In this document: positions 31,045-41,600 of the stretch, piece after piece
Layout of the letters: each line of letters starts with the position of its first letter
How positions within the stretch are numbered: position 1 is the first letter of the stretch
Assembly (NCBI GenBank): GCA_001801465.1
Contig: MGXT01000023.1
Span: 67,809-131,808 of the forward strand
DNA length: 64,000 nt
Reading direction: 5' to 3'
DNA from: Gammaproteobacteria bacterium RIFCSPHIGHO2_12_FULL_35_23
GTDB lineage: Bacteria > Pseudomonadota > Gammaproteobacteria > UBA12402
Notes under the pieces: model-generated
Databases searched by the model: none
What the model was told of the DNA's origin: nothing
Seen by the model: the letters and a program-made list of their open reading frames with translations, nothing else
Program-made: the position numbers and the translations under genes

Positions 31045-31143
31045 TTGAAAACTTACCTTTACGAATTAATGGGTTGAATTAATTGAGGAAATACTTATAG
31101 CATAGCATTTAGATTTTAAGCACGCTAGAATTGAACACAAATA

Positions 31144-32490
31144 TTACTGAGATAATTGAGTGATTACTTCATCAAATCCCATACTTAAAGAAGCTTTCAC
31201 TAATACTACGCTGTTTTTATCTAAAAATGGCTTAACTGCGGAAGTCATGTTTATTTTTTGATCAAAATGCTTAGCGTTATTGCCAAACGCTTGCACGGCA
31301 TTTTGCATTAAATCGCCCACTGCATAGAGCTCTTCAATCCCAGCCTCTTTAGCATAATGACCTATTTCTTGGTGATACCGCTTGGCCTCTGGTCCCAATT
31401 CTCGCATATCGCCAATCAATAAAAACCGCTTGCCAGGAAACTGCTTTAATACATCAATCGCTTTATGCATAGAATTGGGATTAGCGTTATAGCTGTCATC
31501 AATTAGTAAAGCTCCATGATAACCTGCCTTACGCTGCAAACGTCTATTTTCAGGTTCAACTTTTTCTAAACCTGCTTTGATTGCTTCTAAATTGATATTA
31601 ATCGCTAAAGCGGCGGCACTTGCAGCTAATGCATTTAAGATATTGTGCTTACCTAACAAAGGTAAGCATACTGGTTTTTCCCCTTGTGGTGTAACTAATA
31701 AAAATTTACAACCTTCTGGCGATAAATGAATAGCCTTTGCAGTAACCATTGCAGGTTGCTCAAGACCAAATGAAATAACACGCTGTCCTGAAAGTAATCC
31801 TTGCCAATAACTAAAATAAGCATCATCCACATTTAAAATAGCAGTGCCTTCAGGGGCTAATCCTTCTATGATCTCGCCTTTTGCTTTGGCAACTCCAGCA
31901 ATATCACCTACTCCAGCTAAATGACTAGGCCCAGCATTGGTAATCATAGCAACAGTAGGTTTAGCTAATTTGGTAATATAACTTAATTCTCGGAAATGAT
32001 TCATTCCCATTTCTATTATAGCCGCTTGATGATCTAAAGCTAAGGCTGATAAAGTCAACGGTACGCCAACATGATTATTATAACTTTTTTTAGGAGCTAG
32101 AAATTTATTACCATAAACCTCCTGCAATATAGCACTTAACATATTCTTTACAGTTGTTTTACCATTACTACCTGTCACCCCTATGACTGGTATAGAAAAT
32201 CGATCTCGCCAATAGGCTGCTAACCTACCTAACGCAAAAATACTATCTTCAACAATAATTTGCGGAACATCAATTGTAAGCGGTCTATTAATTAATAAAG
32301 CAGCAGCACCTTGATTGACTGCTTGTTGACAAAATTTGTGGCCATCAAAATTTTCACCTTGCCAAGTGATAAAAAGATTACCCGGCTTCACTTCTCTTGA
32401 GTCGGTAACAATACCTTCAATTGAAAAACTATTTCTCGTAATTTTTACTGCTAAAATTTTTTCTAACTGTTGTTTATCAAGCCTTATCAT
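31144..32490 (-). CDS. murF: UDP-N-acetylmuramoyl-tripeptide--D-alanyl-D-alanine ligase
   Basis: A 448-residue cytoplasmic Mur ligase that adds D-Ala-D-Ala to the peptidoglycan precursor. The ATP loop is VTGSNGKTTVKNML near 110, with the carbamylated-lysine region, EMGMNHFRELSYI near 161 and the C-terminal DSYNANPNSM near 333. It lies between recJ and aceE on the same strand, without the rest of the dcw cluster, so it is separated from murE and mraY. Confidence 0.94.
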   Translation of the reverse strand: MIRLDKQQLEKILAVKITRNSFSIEGIVTDSREVKPGNLFITWQGENFDGHKFCQQAVNQGAAALLINRPLTIDVPQIIVEDSIFALGRLAAYWRDRFSIPVIGVTGSNGKTTVKNMLSAILQEVYGNKFLAPKKSYNNHVGVPLTLSALALDHQAAIIEMGMNHFRELSYITKLAKPTVAMITNAGPSHLAGVGDIAGVAKAKGEIIEGLAPEGTAILNVDDAYFSYWQGLLSGQRVISFGLEQPAMVTAKAIHLSPEGCKFLLVTPQGEKPVCLPLLGKHNILNALAASAAALAININLEAIKAGLEKVEPENRRLQRKAGYHGALLIDDSYNANPNSMHKAIDVLKQFPGKRFLLIGDMRELGPEAKRYHQEIGHYAKEAGIEELYAVGDLMQNAVQAFGNNAKHFDQKINMTSAVKPFLDKNSVVLVKASLSMGFDEVITQLSQ

Positions 32491-32529
32491 TCCTTATTCC
32501 TCTAGACTTTACCATAAATAACTTTATTG

Positions 32530-34263
32530 TTAAGCTGGTTCTAAATAATCAATCATTAATTGTAAATTTTGACGGCCTTGATATTCATTCACATCAAGCC
32601 GGTAAACTGCTGCAACATATTCACAACGAGCATTAGGCCATATGTTGGAATCTACGTTAAAAAACACGCCATTTAAAATTTTATCGTTTAAAGCTAACAT
32701 TAATTTTAAATGCTTGTCAGCAATCAAGCGCTGCTCAATAATTTTAAATCGATTAACAAAAGTAGGTTCGGGAAACCCTTGTCCCCAGGGGCCTGCTTCG
32801 CGTATTGCTTGCGCAAAATTTAAAGTAAAATCCTTAGACTGTAACTCTCCATCACATAAAATTTGATCTTCTAAATCCTCTTTTGTTAATTCTTCTTCTA
32901 CATCTCTTAATAATGCCTCTTTAAAAATTTTAAATTGGTCTTCAGCAATAGTTAGACCAGCTGCCATAGCATGACCACCAAATTTTTTAATAAGACTAGG
33001 GTGATGCATAGCAATTCTTTCAAAAGCGTCTCTGATATGAAAGCTAGCCACTGATCTTGCCGATCCTTTCAGCTCCCCTTTATCTCCTTTAGCAAAAATA
33101 ACTGCTGGCTTGTGGTAAAAATCCTTAATTCGTGAGGCTAAAATACCGATAACACCTTGATGCCAATTACTATCGTATAAACAAATGGCTTTTAAATGGC
33201 CCTGCTGCTCGTGAAGATGCAATCGATCTAACTCATTAAAAGCTTGTGTTTTCATTGTAGCTTCAATAATTCGTCTTTCATTATTTAATTTATCCAATTC
33301 AAATGCTAACTTACTAGCTTGAACCTCATTATCACTCAATAAACAAGCAACGCCCAGCGACATGTCTTCTAGTCTACCGGCAGCATTCAAGCGTGGTGCT
33401 ACAGCATAAGCTAAATCTGTGGCAACAATTTGTGGTAATTTTCTTTTGCCTATCTCTAGCAAAACTTTAATACCAGGAATACATTTTTGTTGGCGAATAC
33501 GTTGTAACCCATAGTGAACTAAAATACGATTAGTCTTGTCTAAAGGAACAACATCCGCCACTGTACCAAGCGCCACTAAATCTAATAAATTCGCCATATT
33601 TGGCTCTGGAATATTTTGTTCAGCAAACCAATTTTTTTCACGTAAGGTGGCTCGTAAAGCCAACATCACATAAAAAATTACCCCGCAACCAGCTAAACAT
33701 TTGCTAGCAAAATTATCTCCTGGTTGATTAGGATTAATAATCGCACAAGCTTCCGGGGTCTTTTCTCCTGCCAAATGATGATCCGTGATAATAACTTCTA
33801 TTCCTAATTGCTTAGCAACACTCACTCCTTCTATACTAACAATTCCATTATCTACAGTAATAATTAAATTTGGCTTGAACTGCTGGTAAGCTAATTGCAC
33901 AATTTCTGGAGAAAGTCCATAACCATATTCAAACCGATTTGGAACTAAATAGTTAACACGCTTGGCACCCAGCATGTTAAGTGCTCTGACTGCAATCGCC
34001 GTACTGGTTGCACCATCCGTATCATAATCTCCAATGATAACAATTTGCTCATCATTGCTAATTGCTTGAAACAACCTAATCGTTGCTTTCTCTATATCTT
34101 TTAATTGCTGATATGGACTGAGCTGAGCTAAATCTTTTTCTAGTTCAGCTTTAGATTGAATACCTCGAAATAAATAGATAGTTTCTAATAATTCATGATC
34201 ACAAAGCTTCTCTATCTTTTTGAAATTCTCAGCAATTTTTCGATAAACAATGGTTTTTTTCAT
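32530..34263 (-). CDS. recJ: Single-stranded-DNA-specific exonuclease RecJ
   Basis: A 577-residue DHH-family 5'-3' exonuclease used in recombination and mismatch repair. DHH motifs: GDYDTDGATSTA near 79, VDNGI near 139 and ITDHHLAGEKTP near 160; the DHHA1 domain shows GGHAMAAGL near 427. The ATG at 34263 is preferred; a TTG three codons upstream (34272) keeps the frame open but lacks support. It precedes murF by 39 bases. Confidence 0.95.
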   Translation of the reverse strand: MKKTIVYRKIAENFKKIEKLCDHELLETIYLFRGIQSKAELEKDLAQLSPYQQLKDIEKATIRLFQAISNDEQIVIIGDYDTDGATSTAIAVRALNMLGAKRVNYLVPNRFEYGYGLSPEIVQLAYQQFKPNLIITVDNGIVSIEGVSVAKQLGIEVIITDHHLAGEKTPEACAIINPNQPGDNFASKCLAGCGVIFYVMLALRATLREKNWFAEQNIPEPNMANLLDLVALGTVADVVPLDKTNRILVHYGLQRIRQQKCIPGIKVLLEIGKRKLPQIVATDLAYAVAPRLNAAGRLEDMSLGVACLLSDNEVQASKLAFELDKLNNERRIIEATMKTQAFNELDRLHLHEQQGHLKAICLYDSNWHQGVIGILASRIKDFYHKPAVIFAKGDKGELKGSARSVASFHIRDAFERIAMHHPSLIKKFGGHAMAAGLTIAEDQFKIFKEALLRDVEEELTKEDLEDQILCDGELQSKDFTLNFAQAIREAGPWGQGFPEPTFVNRFKIIEQRLIADKHLKLMLALNDKILNGVFFNVDSNIWPNARCEYVAAVYRLDVNEYQGRQNLQLMIDYLEPA

Positions 34264-34302
34264 TGCCAGCAACTATCTAGTAGCATAATTTTTTTAATTC
34301 TG

Positions 34303-34587
34303 TTATTCATCTTTATAAAGCTGTTTTAATAATCGCTTATTGTAAACCAACACATCGATACCAGTCCAATAGACACAAACTACCCAAACTAGCAGCCCTA
34401 GGACAAGTGCATATTGCTGCGGAATTCCAACTGAAAATATAATTAAAGTAATCACTAACATAATAATAGAATGAACCCAGTTGACATAAAGTAAGCCCAC
34501 CGGCCCTAAAACAAGTGATAATAATATTGCTGCTAATGAACTTTTAAAAGGGGCGACAACGATATTACCATTAGACAGATTGCTCAT
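34303..34587 (-). CDS. Small inner-membrane protein with two to three hydrophobic segments
   Basis: The best start is the ATG at 34587, which has AGGAGTG six bases upstream and gives a 94-residue protein; an open frame extends to 34680 but has no ribosome site. The protein begins MSNLSNGNIVVAPFKSS and then has hydrophobic stretches (AAILLSLVLGPVGLLYV, IIMLVITLIIFSVGI, LVLGLLVWVVCVYW) with a charged end RLLKQLYKDE. No family is recognised. It lies upstream of recJ on the same strand. Confidence 0.65.
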   Translation of the reverse strand: MSNLSNGNIVVAPFKSSLAAILLSLVLGPVGLLYVNWVHSIIMLVITLIIFSVGIPQQYALVLGLLVWVVCVYWTGIDVLVYNKRLLKQLYKDE

Positions 34588-34711
34588 CTTTTTCACTCCT
34601 GTGCTTTCAAATATTAATAATTGCTTAAAATTAAACCCACCTATAGTGATGGATGCAAAGCTATGATAGACTAACTCCATTGTTTTTTCTATTTACAAAT
34701 AAATTAAATTT

Positions 34712-35080
34712 ATGCAACTTTCACAAGATACTTATCAAGGCCAATTTATTCTTCAAGCTTATGAAAACAATACGCTTATTATTAATAACCAAGTCTATGA
34801 ACTAAGCTTAATTATTGGTGCCAATCATTTACTTACTCATTGTCTGCCTATCAAAATTAATGCGCTAAAAACATCGGACTGGCAACCTTTAATCGAGCTA
34901 AAACCAGAAATAGTGCTAATTGGCACAGGCCACACTTTACAATTCATTAATCCAATCCTATTACAAGTTTTTTATCAACAGCGAATCGGTGTAGAAGTTA
35001 TGACTACTCAAGCAGCTTGTCGTACTTTAGCAGTGCTATTGGCAGAGAATCGTAAGGCTTTTGCTGCATTATTTAGCTAA
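34712..35080 (+). CDS. Mth938-like (DUF498) domain protein
   Basis: A 122-residue single-domain protein. The core LKPEIVLIGTGHTLQFI and the later GVEVMTTQAACRTLAVLLAE are the signature of the Mth938/DUF498 fold (related to the NDUFAF3 respiratory-assembly family). Biochemical function is not known. It is divergent from the small membrane protein and overlaps the stop of the convergent CorB-type gene by four bases. Confidence 0.85.
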   Translation: MQLSQDTYQGQFILQAYENNTLIINNQVYELSLIIGANHLLTHCLPIKINALKTSDWQPLIELKPEIVLIGTGHTLQFINPILLQVFYQQRIGVEVMTTQAACRTLAVLLAENRKAFAALFS

Positions 35081-36369
35081 ATTTTAGTCTTAGGATAAAC
35101 TTTTGTTTTAACCACTTTATTGGCTTTGATTTCTAACACTTCGATACGATAACCATTAATTATTAAACTCATCATACTTTCCGGTATTGCTTCTAGCTCT
35201 TCAATTATTAATCCACTTAAAGTTTTGGGACCTGAGACAGGAAGATTCCAGCTCATAAACTTATTAAGTTCTCGCACTGAAACTGAACCACTCACTAAAT
35301 AACTACCATCACTTTGTGGGATCACTAAGCTTTGAATAGCAGCTACACTATTATCTAACTCACCGACTATTTCTTCTAAAATATCTTTCACGGTAACAAG
35401 CCCTAAAATGTCACCATATTCATCTACCACTAAAGCTAATCTAACTTTATTATCTCTAAATTGTTGTAATTGGGTATGTAAAGGTGTGCCTTCTGGAACA
35501 AAATAAGGTTGATAAGCTACTCGTACCATTTCTTTTTTTGTTAACCGGTTATTATTCATCAATTGCAAAGCATCTCGTAAAGGAAAAATACCAACTACTT
35601 TTTCAATACTACCGTAATAGATAGGAACCTGAGCATGATCAATTAGAATAAGCTTTTTTACAATTTTTTCCCAAGAATCATTCAAGTCAATGCCTATTAT
35701 TTTATTTCTAGGAATCATCATATCATTAACTGTTATATTTTCTAAATCAAGCACACTTAATAACATTTCTCGATGTGGTTCTTTTCCCTTACTGCCTTCA
35801 ATATTAGTGATTGACTCATGAATGACTGTACGCAATTCTTCTTTATTTAGTCTTTCAGCAATACGTTTATTTTTTACCCTAATGTTAAATAAACGTAAAA
35901 TGCCATTAGCAACAGAAGTAGCGCACCATACCAGAGGATATAATAGTTTTAATAATATCCATAGCGGAAAAGAAACAATAAAGGAAAGCTTTTCAGGATA
36001 TAACGCTGCCAAAGTCTTGGGCGTAATTTCTCCAAAAATTAAAATAACAAAAGTCAGCAAAATGGTGGCAATAATAATACCCGCTTCCCCTAACAATTTC
36101 ACGGCGATAACTGTTGCTAAAGCTGAAGCAAAAATATTTGCAAAGGTATTACCAATTAGGATAACCCCTAGCAATCGATCAGGCCGTTCTAATAAACGCT
36201 GTACTCGTTGTGCTGTACGATTACCTTCTCTAACTTTATGTCGCAGACGATAACGATTAAGCGCCATCATTCCTGTTTCAGAACAAGAAAAAAAAGCAGA
36301 AACTAAAATTAATAAAATTAAAACTATTATTAAAAACAATAAATTAAAATGTATCAACGCCCGCTCCAT
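35077..36369 (-). CDS. CNNM/CorB-type Mg2+ transporter (DUF21 + CBS pair + CorC domain)
   Basis: A 430-residue membrane protein with the order of E. coli YfjD/CorB. It has an N-terminal DUF21 domain with three to four membrane helices (start FLIIVLILLILVSAFFSCSETGMMAL), two CBS domains (about 195-320; MIPRNKIIGID, VVDEYGDILGLVTVKDILEE) and a CorC_HlyC domain at the C-terminus. Relatives handle magnesium or cobalt efflux. It is divergent from ffh, the same neighbourhood as corB-ypjD-ffh in enterics, although here ypjD is absent. No clear ribosome site precedes the ATG. Confidence 0.88.
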   Translation of the reverse strand: MERALIHFNLLFLIIVLILLILVSAFFSCSETGMMALNRYRLRHKVREGNRTAQRVQRLLERPDRLLGVILIGNTFANIFASALATVIAVKLLGEAGIIIATILLTFVILIFGEITPKTLAALYPEKLSFIVSFPLWILLKLLYPLVWCATSVANGILRLFNIRVKNKRIAERLNKEELRTVIHESITNIEGSKGKEPHREMLLSVLDLENITVNDMMIPRNKIIGIDLNDSWEKIVKKLILIDHAQVPIYYGSIEKVVGIFPLRDALQLMNNNRLTKKEMVRVAYQPYFVPEGTPLHTQLQQFRDNKVRLALVVDEYGDILGLVTVKDILEEIVGELDNSVAAIQSLVIPQSDGSYLVSGSVSVRELNKFMSWNLPVSGPKTLSGLIIEELEAIPESMMSLIINGYRIEVLEIKANKVVKTKVYPKTKI

Positions 36370-36524
36370 TTATTACAGTATTGGCTGCTTCTAACCAGCT
36401 CAATAACTATAGCATAAACCTTAAACTATAAATTTATCTTACCTGAAACACTAAAATAAGAAGAGAAAATCTTGCTAAATTCCGTTACAATTGCCGCTTT
36501 ATGAATGAGAACAGGATTAGCTAA

Positions 36525-37919
36525 ATGTTTGAAAGTTTAAGCACCCGCCTTCAAAAAACGATCAAAAATTTGACTGGCTCAGGTCGTTTAACCGAAAAAA
36601 ATATCCAAGATGCCTTAAGAGAGGTACGAATAGCGCTGTTAGAAGCTGATGTTGCACTATCTGTAGCCAAAGAGTTTATTGAACAAGTCAAACAACAGGC
36701 TCTAGGCCAAGATGTGATGCATAGCTTAACACCTGGTCAAGCATTAATCAAAATTGTGAGCGATGAATTAATTCGTTTAATGGGAGAAACTACTGCTGAA
36801 CTCAATTTCAATGTGGAACCTCCCGCTATTATTCTCATGGCAGGTTTACAAGGATCCGGTAAAACTACCACTGTCGCTAAGCTTGGTCGTTTGCTAAAAG
36901 AAAAACATAATAAGCAAGTATTAGTTACGAGCACTGACATTTATCGCCCTGCAGCAATTGAACAATTAGCTACACTCGCTAACAGCCTAGGTTTATCTTA
37001 TAGCCCAAGCACTATCCATGAGCAACCAGTGGCTATTGCTAAACGTGCGATCGAACAAGCAAAACGTGAGCAGGCTGAAGTAGTCATCATCGATACAGCC
37101 GGCCGACTACACATTGATGAAGCCATGATGCAAGAAATCAAAGCGTTGCATCAGGCAATTAACCCTATTGAAACTTTATTTGTGGTTGACAGTATGACTG
37201 GGCAAGATGCTGCAAATAGTGCTAAAGCTTTTAATGATACCCTACCCCTAACAGGCATAATCCTCACTAAAACTGATGGTGATGCACGAGGTGGTGCTGC
37301 ACTATCCGTAAAATTTATTACTGGCAAGCCTATTAAATTTATTGGTACTGGTGAAAAAACTGATGCTCTTGAAGTTTTTCATCCCGATCGTATTGTTTCC
37401 CGCATACTAGGCATGGGGGATATCCTGTCTTTAATTGAAGAGGTCGAGCAAAAAGTCGATAAAAAGAACGCAGAAAAAGTAGCTCAAAAATTCAAAAAAG
37501 GAAAAGCTTTTGATTTACAGGATTTTTTAGAGCAACTAGAACAAATGAATAAAATGGGCGGCATGGCTTCATTACTAAGCAAACTTCCTGGAATTCCTAA
37601 TATCTCTCCAGAGGTAATAAAAAGCCAATTGAATGATAAAAAGTTTGTACAAATGAAAGCGATTATCCAATCCATGACAAGAAAAGAACGCCGTTTTCCT
37701 GATATTATTAATGGTTCACGCAAAATACGGATTGCAAAAGGTTCTGGCACAGAAGTTCAAGATATTAATCGTTTGTTAAAACAGTTTCTACAAATGCAAA
37801 AAATGATGAAAAAGCTTACTAAAAAAGGCGGCATGAAAAACATGATGCGCCAAATGCAGGGCATGATGCCTGGTGGTTTTCCGGGTAGTGGTTCCCCAGG
37901 AGGAGGATTACCATTTTAA
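36525..37919 (+). CDS. ffh: Signal recognition particle protein Ffh
   Basis: A 464-residue GTPase that, with 4.5S RNA, delivers nascent membrane proteins to FtsY. The N domain is followed by the G domain with P-loop GLQGSGKTTTVAKL near 106, DTAGRLHID near 190 and TKTDGDARGG near 247. The M domain is methionine-rich and ends in a Gly/Pro tail (PGGFPGSGSPGGG). The length is normal for the family (about 453 in E. coli). Confidence 0.97.
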   Translation: MFESLSTRLQKTIKNLTGSGRLTEKNIQDALREVRIALLEADVALSVAKEFIEQVKQQALGQDVMHSLTPGQALIKIVSDELIRLMGETTAELNFNVEPPAIILMAGLQGSGKTTTVAKLGRLLKEKHNKQVLVTSTDIYRPAAIEQLATLANSLGLSYSPSTIHEQPVAIAKRAIEQAKREQAEVVIIDTAGRLHIDEAMMQEIKALHQAINPIETLFVVDSMTGQDAANSAKAFNDTLPLTGIILTKTDGDARGGAALSVKFITGKPIKFIGTGEKTDALEVFHPDRIVSRILGMGDILSLIEEVEQKVDKKNAEKVAQKFKKGKAFDLQDFLEQLEQMNKMGGMASLLSKLPGIPNISPEVIKSQLNDKKFVQMKAIIQSMTRKERRFPDIINGSRKIRIAKGSGTEVQDINRLLKQFLQMQKMMKKLTKKGGMKNMMRQMQGMMPGGFPGSGSPGGGLPF

Positions 37920-37957
37920 TAATTATTATCTGATCCAATAAGAATGAGGAGAAAAAC

Positions 37958-38440
37958 ATGACCTTGACTGATTCACTTAAAACTACCTTAGCTTTTACGG
38001 CTTCGGCTTTTGGAGTTCTTTTTGAAGAAGGCTGCAAATTCGTTTGCCAAAATAAACTTTTAGTCACCATAACATTACTTTCTCTAGCCCTGGATGGTGC
38101 TGCCGCTGCTGAACGCCATGGTTTTGTTTTAAACGTAGGAGATCGAGCAGATGAAGAAGGTAGAGTTTTGTTTTGTGCGCGAGATTCTCTAGGTCAAGAA
38201 GTTGCTTTTAAAGTCATAGTTCATGGCGATTCAGCAACAACCTTACAACACTACAGAGATTCCTTAGGTTGTGATGAAATTGATGTGCCAGCTGGTCTAA
38301 TCCATGCCGGCTATCTTGATTGCTTTAGTCGCTGGGCTGGACAGTTTTTTTGTTCAACAGATTTAAAAGGCTCTGTACCTATTATAGCAGTTGACCCTGA
38401 TGAAGCTTGTCCCACTAGTTTTCTTAGCTCACGTCAATAA
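37958..38440 (+). CDS. Hypothetical protein, possible secreted/anchored, downstream of ffh
   Basis: A 160-residue protein with a good ribosome site (GAGGAG) before the ATG. It lies 38 bases after ffh with no terminator between, so it may be cotranscribed. Residues about 33-47 are hydrophobic (LLVTITLLSLALDGAAAAE), ending in an Ala-rich stretch like a signal-cleavage region, but 30 residues precede it, which is long for a standard signal peptide. The remainder has six cysteines and a mixed pattern (FVLNVGDRADEEGRVLFC). No family is recognised. Confidence 0.6.
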   Translation: MTLTDSLKTTLAFTASAFGVLFEEGCKFVCQNKLLVTITLLSLALDGAAAAERHGFVLNVGDRADEEGRVLFCARDSLGQEVAFKVIVHGDSATTLQHYRDSLGCDEIDVPAGLIHAGYLDCFSRWAGQFFCSTDLKGSVPIIAVDPDEACPTSFLSSRQ

Positions 38441-38453
38441 ATATTACTTAATA

Positions 38454-38483
38454 GAGCGGGGTTATTTAATTCCGCTCATTTTT
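38454..38483 (+). terminator. Rho-independent terminator after the 37958 gene
   Basis: GAGCGG (38454-38459) pairs with CCGCTC (38472-38477) across a 12-base loop, followed by ATTTTT. It ends the plus-strand ffh unit and lies between convergent genes. Confidence 0.75.
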
Positions 38484-38520
38484 CCCATTAACAACAGTGT
38501 TTTTAATACTGTCTAATGCG

Positions 38521-38649
38521 CTATTGAACTGTGTTGACTGTAGTATTGGATGCAGCTGTTGGTGCTGAAAAATGATTAGAGATTTTAAACCCTATTGCTA
38601 CTAAAATTACCACAGCGATTACTAAAAGTGCTCGAGAATATCTTTGCAT
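38521..38649 (-). CDS. Small membrane protein (42 aa) directly after putA
   Basis: A short frame with a good context: ATG at 38649 with AAGGAT upstream, overlapping the putA stop, and only nine bases after it on the same strand. The product begins MQRYSRALLVIAVVILVAIG, one transmembrane segment, then a short Thr/Ala/Ser tail ending NTVQ. It probably forms an operon with putA. No homologue was recognised; translation is inferred from the ribosome site and hydrophobic profile. Confidence 0.5.
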   Translation of the reverse strand: MQRYSRALLVIAVVILVAIGFKISNHFSAPTAASNTTVNTVQ

Positions 38650-38658
38650 AATAGATCC

Positions 38659-41600
38659 TTAATTATCTTCTGTTAACGTTAATAAAGTTGCATTACCGCC
38701 TGAAGCAGTGGTATCAATAGTCAATACACGCTCAGTCACAAGACGATGCAAATAATTAGGGCCACCAGCTTTCGGGCCTGTGCCTGATAGACCCTGACCA
38801 CCAAAAGGTTGAACTCCTACTACTGCCCCTATCATATTACGATTGACATAAAGATTGCCTACAGATAGGTGATTAATAATATAATCAATTCTTTCACCAA
38901 TTCGAGAATGAATACCTTGGGTAAGCCCATACCCTGTCGCAGTAATATCTGCCAATACTTTATCTAGCCCTGCATACTTAAACCGAATGACATGTAAAAA
39001 AGGACCAAAGATTTCTTTATCTAATTGACTAATACTTTTAATTTCAAAAGCACAAGGAGCAAAATAAGTACCTTGCTCGCAGTTGGCAGGTAGTTTAAGC
39101 TGATAAATTAATTTAGCCTCTTGACTCATTCTTGCGTAATGCTGAGTAAGCATTGCACGGGCTTCGGTATCAATCACGGGCCCTGTATCAGTACTAAGCT
39201 TGACAGGGTTACCAATTTCTAATTCTGCCATGGCACCTTTAAGAATTTTAATAAAGTCTTCAGCAATATCATCTTGAATATAAAGAACACGCAAAGCAGA
39301 ACATCGTTGACCCGCACTACCAAAGGCTGAGGCCATAACATCCACGACAACCTGTTCTAACAACGCAGATGAATCAGCAATCATGGTATTCTGACCACCT
39401 GTCTCTGCTATAAAAGGAATAATTTCTCCTTTTCTTGCTGCGAGAGCCTGATTAATCAGTTGCGCTGTATGGGTAGAGCCGGTAAACATAATACCTTTAA
39501 TTCTTTCATCTTTAACTAACTGTGCTCCGACAACTTCGCCTCGACCTAGTAATAACTGCACGCTTTCAACAGGAAACCCCGCTTCATGTAACAGCGACAC
39601 TGCATAAAACGCTACTAAAGGGGTTTGTTCTGCTGGTTTAGCCAAAACCACATTACCAGTAACAAGCGCCGCAGTAATTTGTCCTAAAAAAATGGCTAAA
39701 GGAAAATTCCAAGGACTAATACAAACAATAGGGCCTCTTCCATAATAAGAAAGTTGATTAAACTCACCTGTAGCACCTTGAAGTAATACGGACTTTAGGT
39801 TTTCTTTAGCCTGACATGCATAATAACGACAAAAATCTATTGCTTCCCTCACCTCACTGATGGCATCAACCAGTGTTTTACCACCCTCTTTTACCATTAA
39901 CCCTACAAACTGCGAGATCCTTGCTTCTAATAAATCTGCTACACACAGCAAACACTGTGCTCTTTTTTCTATAGGCGTCTCAGCCCATTTATTAAATGCT
40001 TTAGCTGCGACCTCAATTGCTTGTAAGGTACCTTGTTCATCAAGATTACTGTAATAACCTACTACAACTTGGGAGTTAGCCGGTGACAAAACTTTTTGCT
40101 TATCAGATGTTTTTATAATCTTACCTGCAATAATCGAATCGGCTCGCCATTCCTTTTTATAATATTCATTAAGCTCTAAAAGAAATTTTTGTTGTTCATC
40201 GTTATTAGAAAGGTTAATTCCTTTAGAGTTTTTTCTAGTTTTGCCATAAATTTCTCTAGGCAAAGGAATTTCAGGATGAAATTTCGTAGCTAAATTTTTT
40301 ACACGCGCAACAGGATTTAATATTACTTCACTCAAAGGAATTTTAGTATCTGCCAAACGATTAACAAAAGAAGTATTGGCGCCATTTTCCAACAATCGTC
40401 TGACTAAATAAGAAAGCAAAACTTTGTGGCTCCCAACAGGTGCATAAATTCGGCATGGTACTTGATGTTGTTGAGTAACTAAATCATAAAGCGCTCGCCC
40501 CATCCCATGTAAACATTGAAATTCAAAGTCTGTTCTACCCTTGGTTAAAGCTAAAATAACTGCCGCCGAATAAGCGTTGTGGCTACCAAATTGCGCATAA
40601 AATACTTCTGGATGAGCAAGGATTTTGCGCGCACAGGCTATAAATGAAACATCAGTTGAATTTTTTCGAGTAAATACAGGATAGCCTTCCAAACCATGAA
40701 CTTGTGCATATTTAATTTCGGAATCCCAATAAGCTCCTTTTATTAAGCGAACAGGAATTTTTCTTTTTTGAATCTGACAAAGTGTTATTAAAAAATCCAA
40801 TACATACCAAGCACGCTTCTGATAGGATTGCACTGCAAGTCCAAACCCATGCCAATCATTTAAACTTGAATCATGATAAACTTCTGCAAAAATTTCTAGG
40901 GACAGTTCCAAAACTCTAGCCTCTTCAGCATCCACAGTAAGATTAATTCCAGCAGCCTTAGCTTGTCTTGCTAAATTAAGTAATAACGGTACTACTTTTT
41001 TAACCACCTGCTCGCGTTTAGTATATTCATAGCGAGGATGTAGAGCAGAAAGTTTAATAGAAATGCCTGGATTGGCAAAAGGATCAGAATGAATGGCATA
41101 TTTTGCAATTTCAGTAATTGCCTTACAATAGGCTTGATAATAAAATTCCGCATCTATTTGGGTTCTTGCAGCTTCCCCTAGCATATCAAACGAATGTCTA
41201 TAATATTCATCTTGCTCTTTACTACGCTTTAAAGCTTCTTGAATAGTTCGCCCCATAACAAACTGTTTTCCTAACACTTTCATAGCATGACCCAAGGCTT
41301 TTCTTATGAGTGGCTCACTACTGCGTCTTAATAAACTTTTTAATACCATCGTCAGCTTATTGCTATCTGAATGAGCCACTATTTTGCCAGTCAACATCAA
41401 GGCCCAAGTGGAAGCATTGATAAAAAATGATTCGCTTTTCCCAAGCTTAGCCTCCCAATCTGCAGCAGTAATTTTATCACGAATCAAATCATCTATGGTT
41501 TCAGTATCTGGAATTCTAAGCATTGCTTCGGCTAAGCACATTAAAACAATCCCTTCTTCACTTGAAAGATCATATTCATGAAGAAATGCATCCAAACTAC

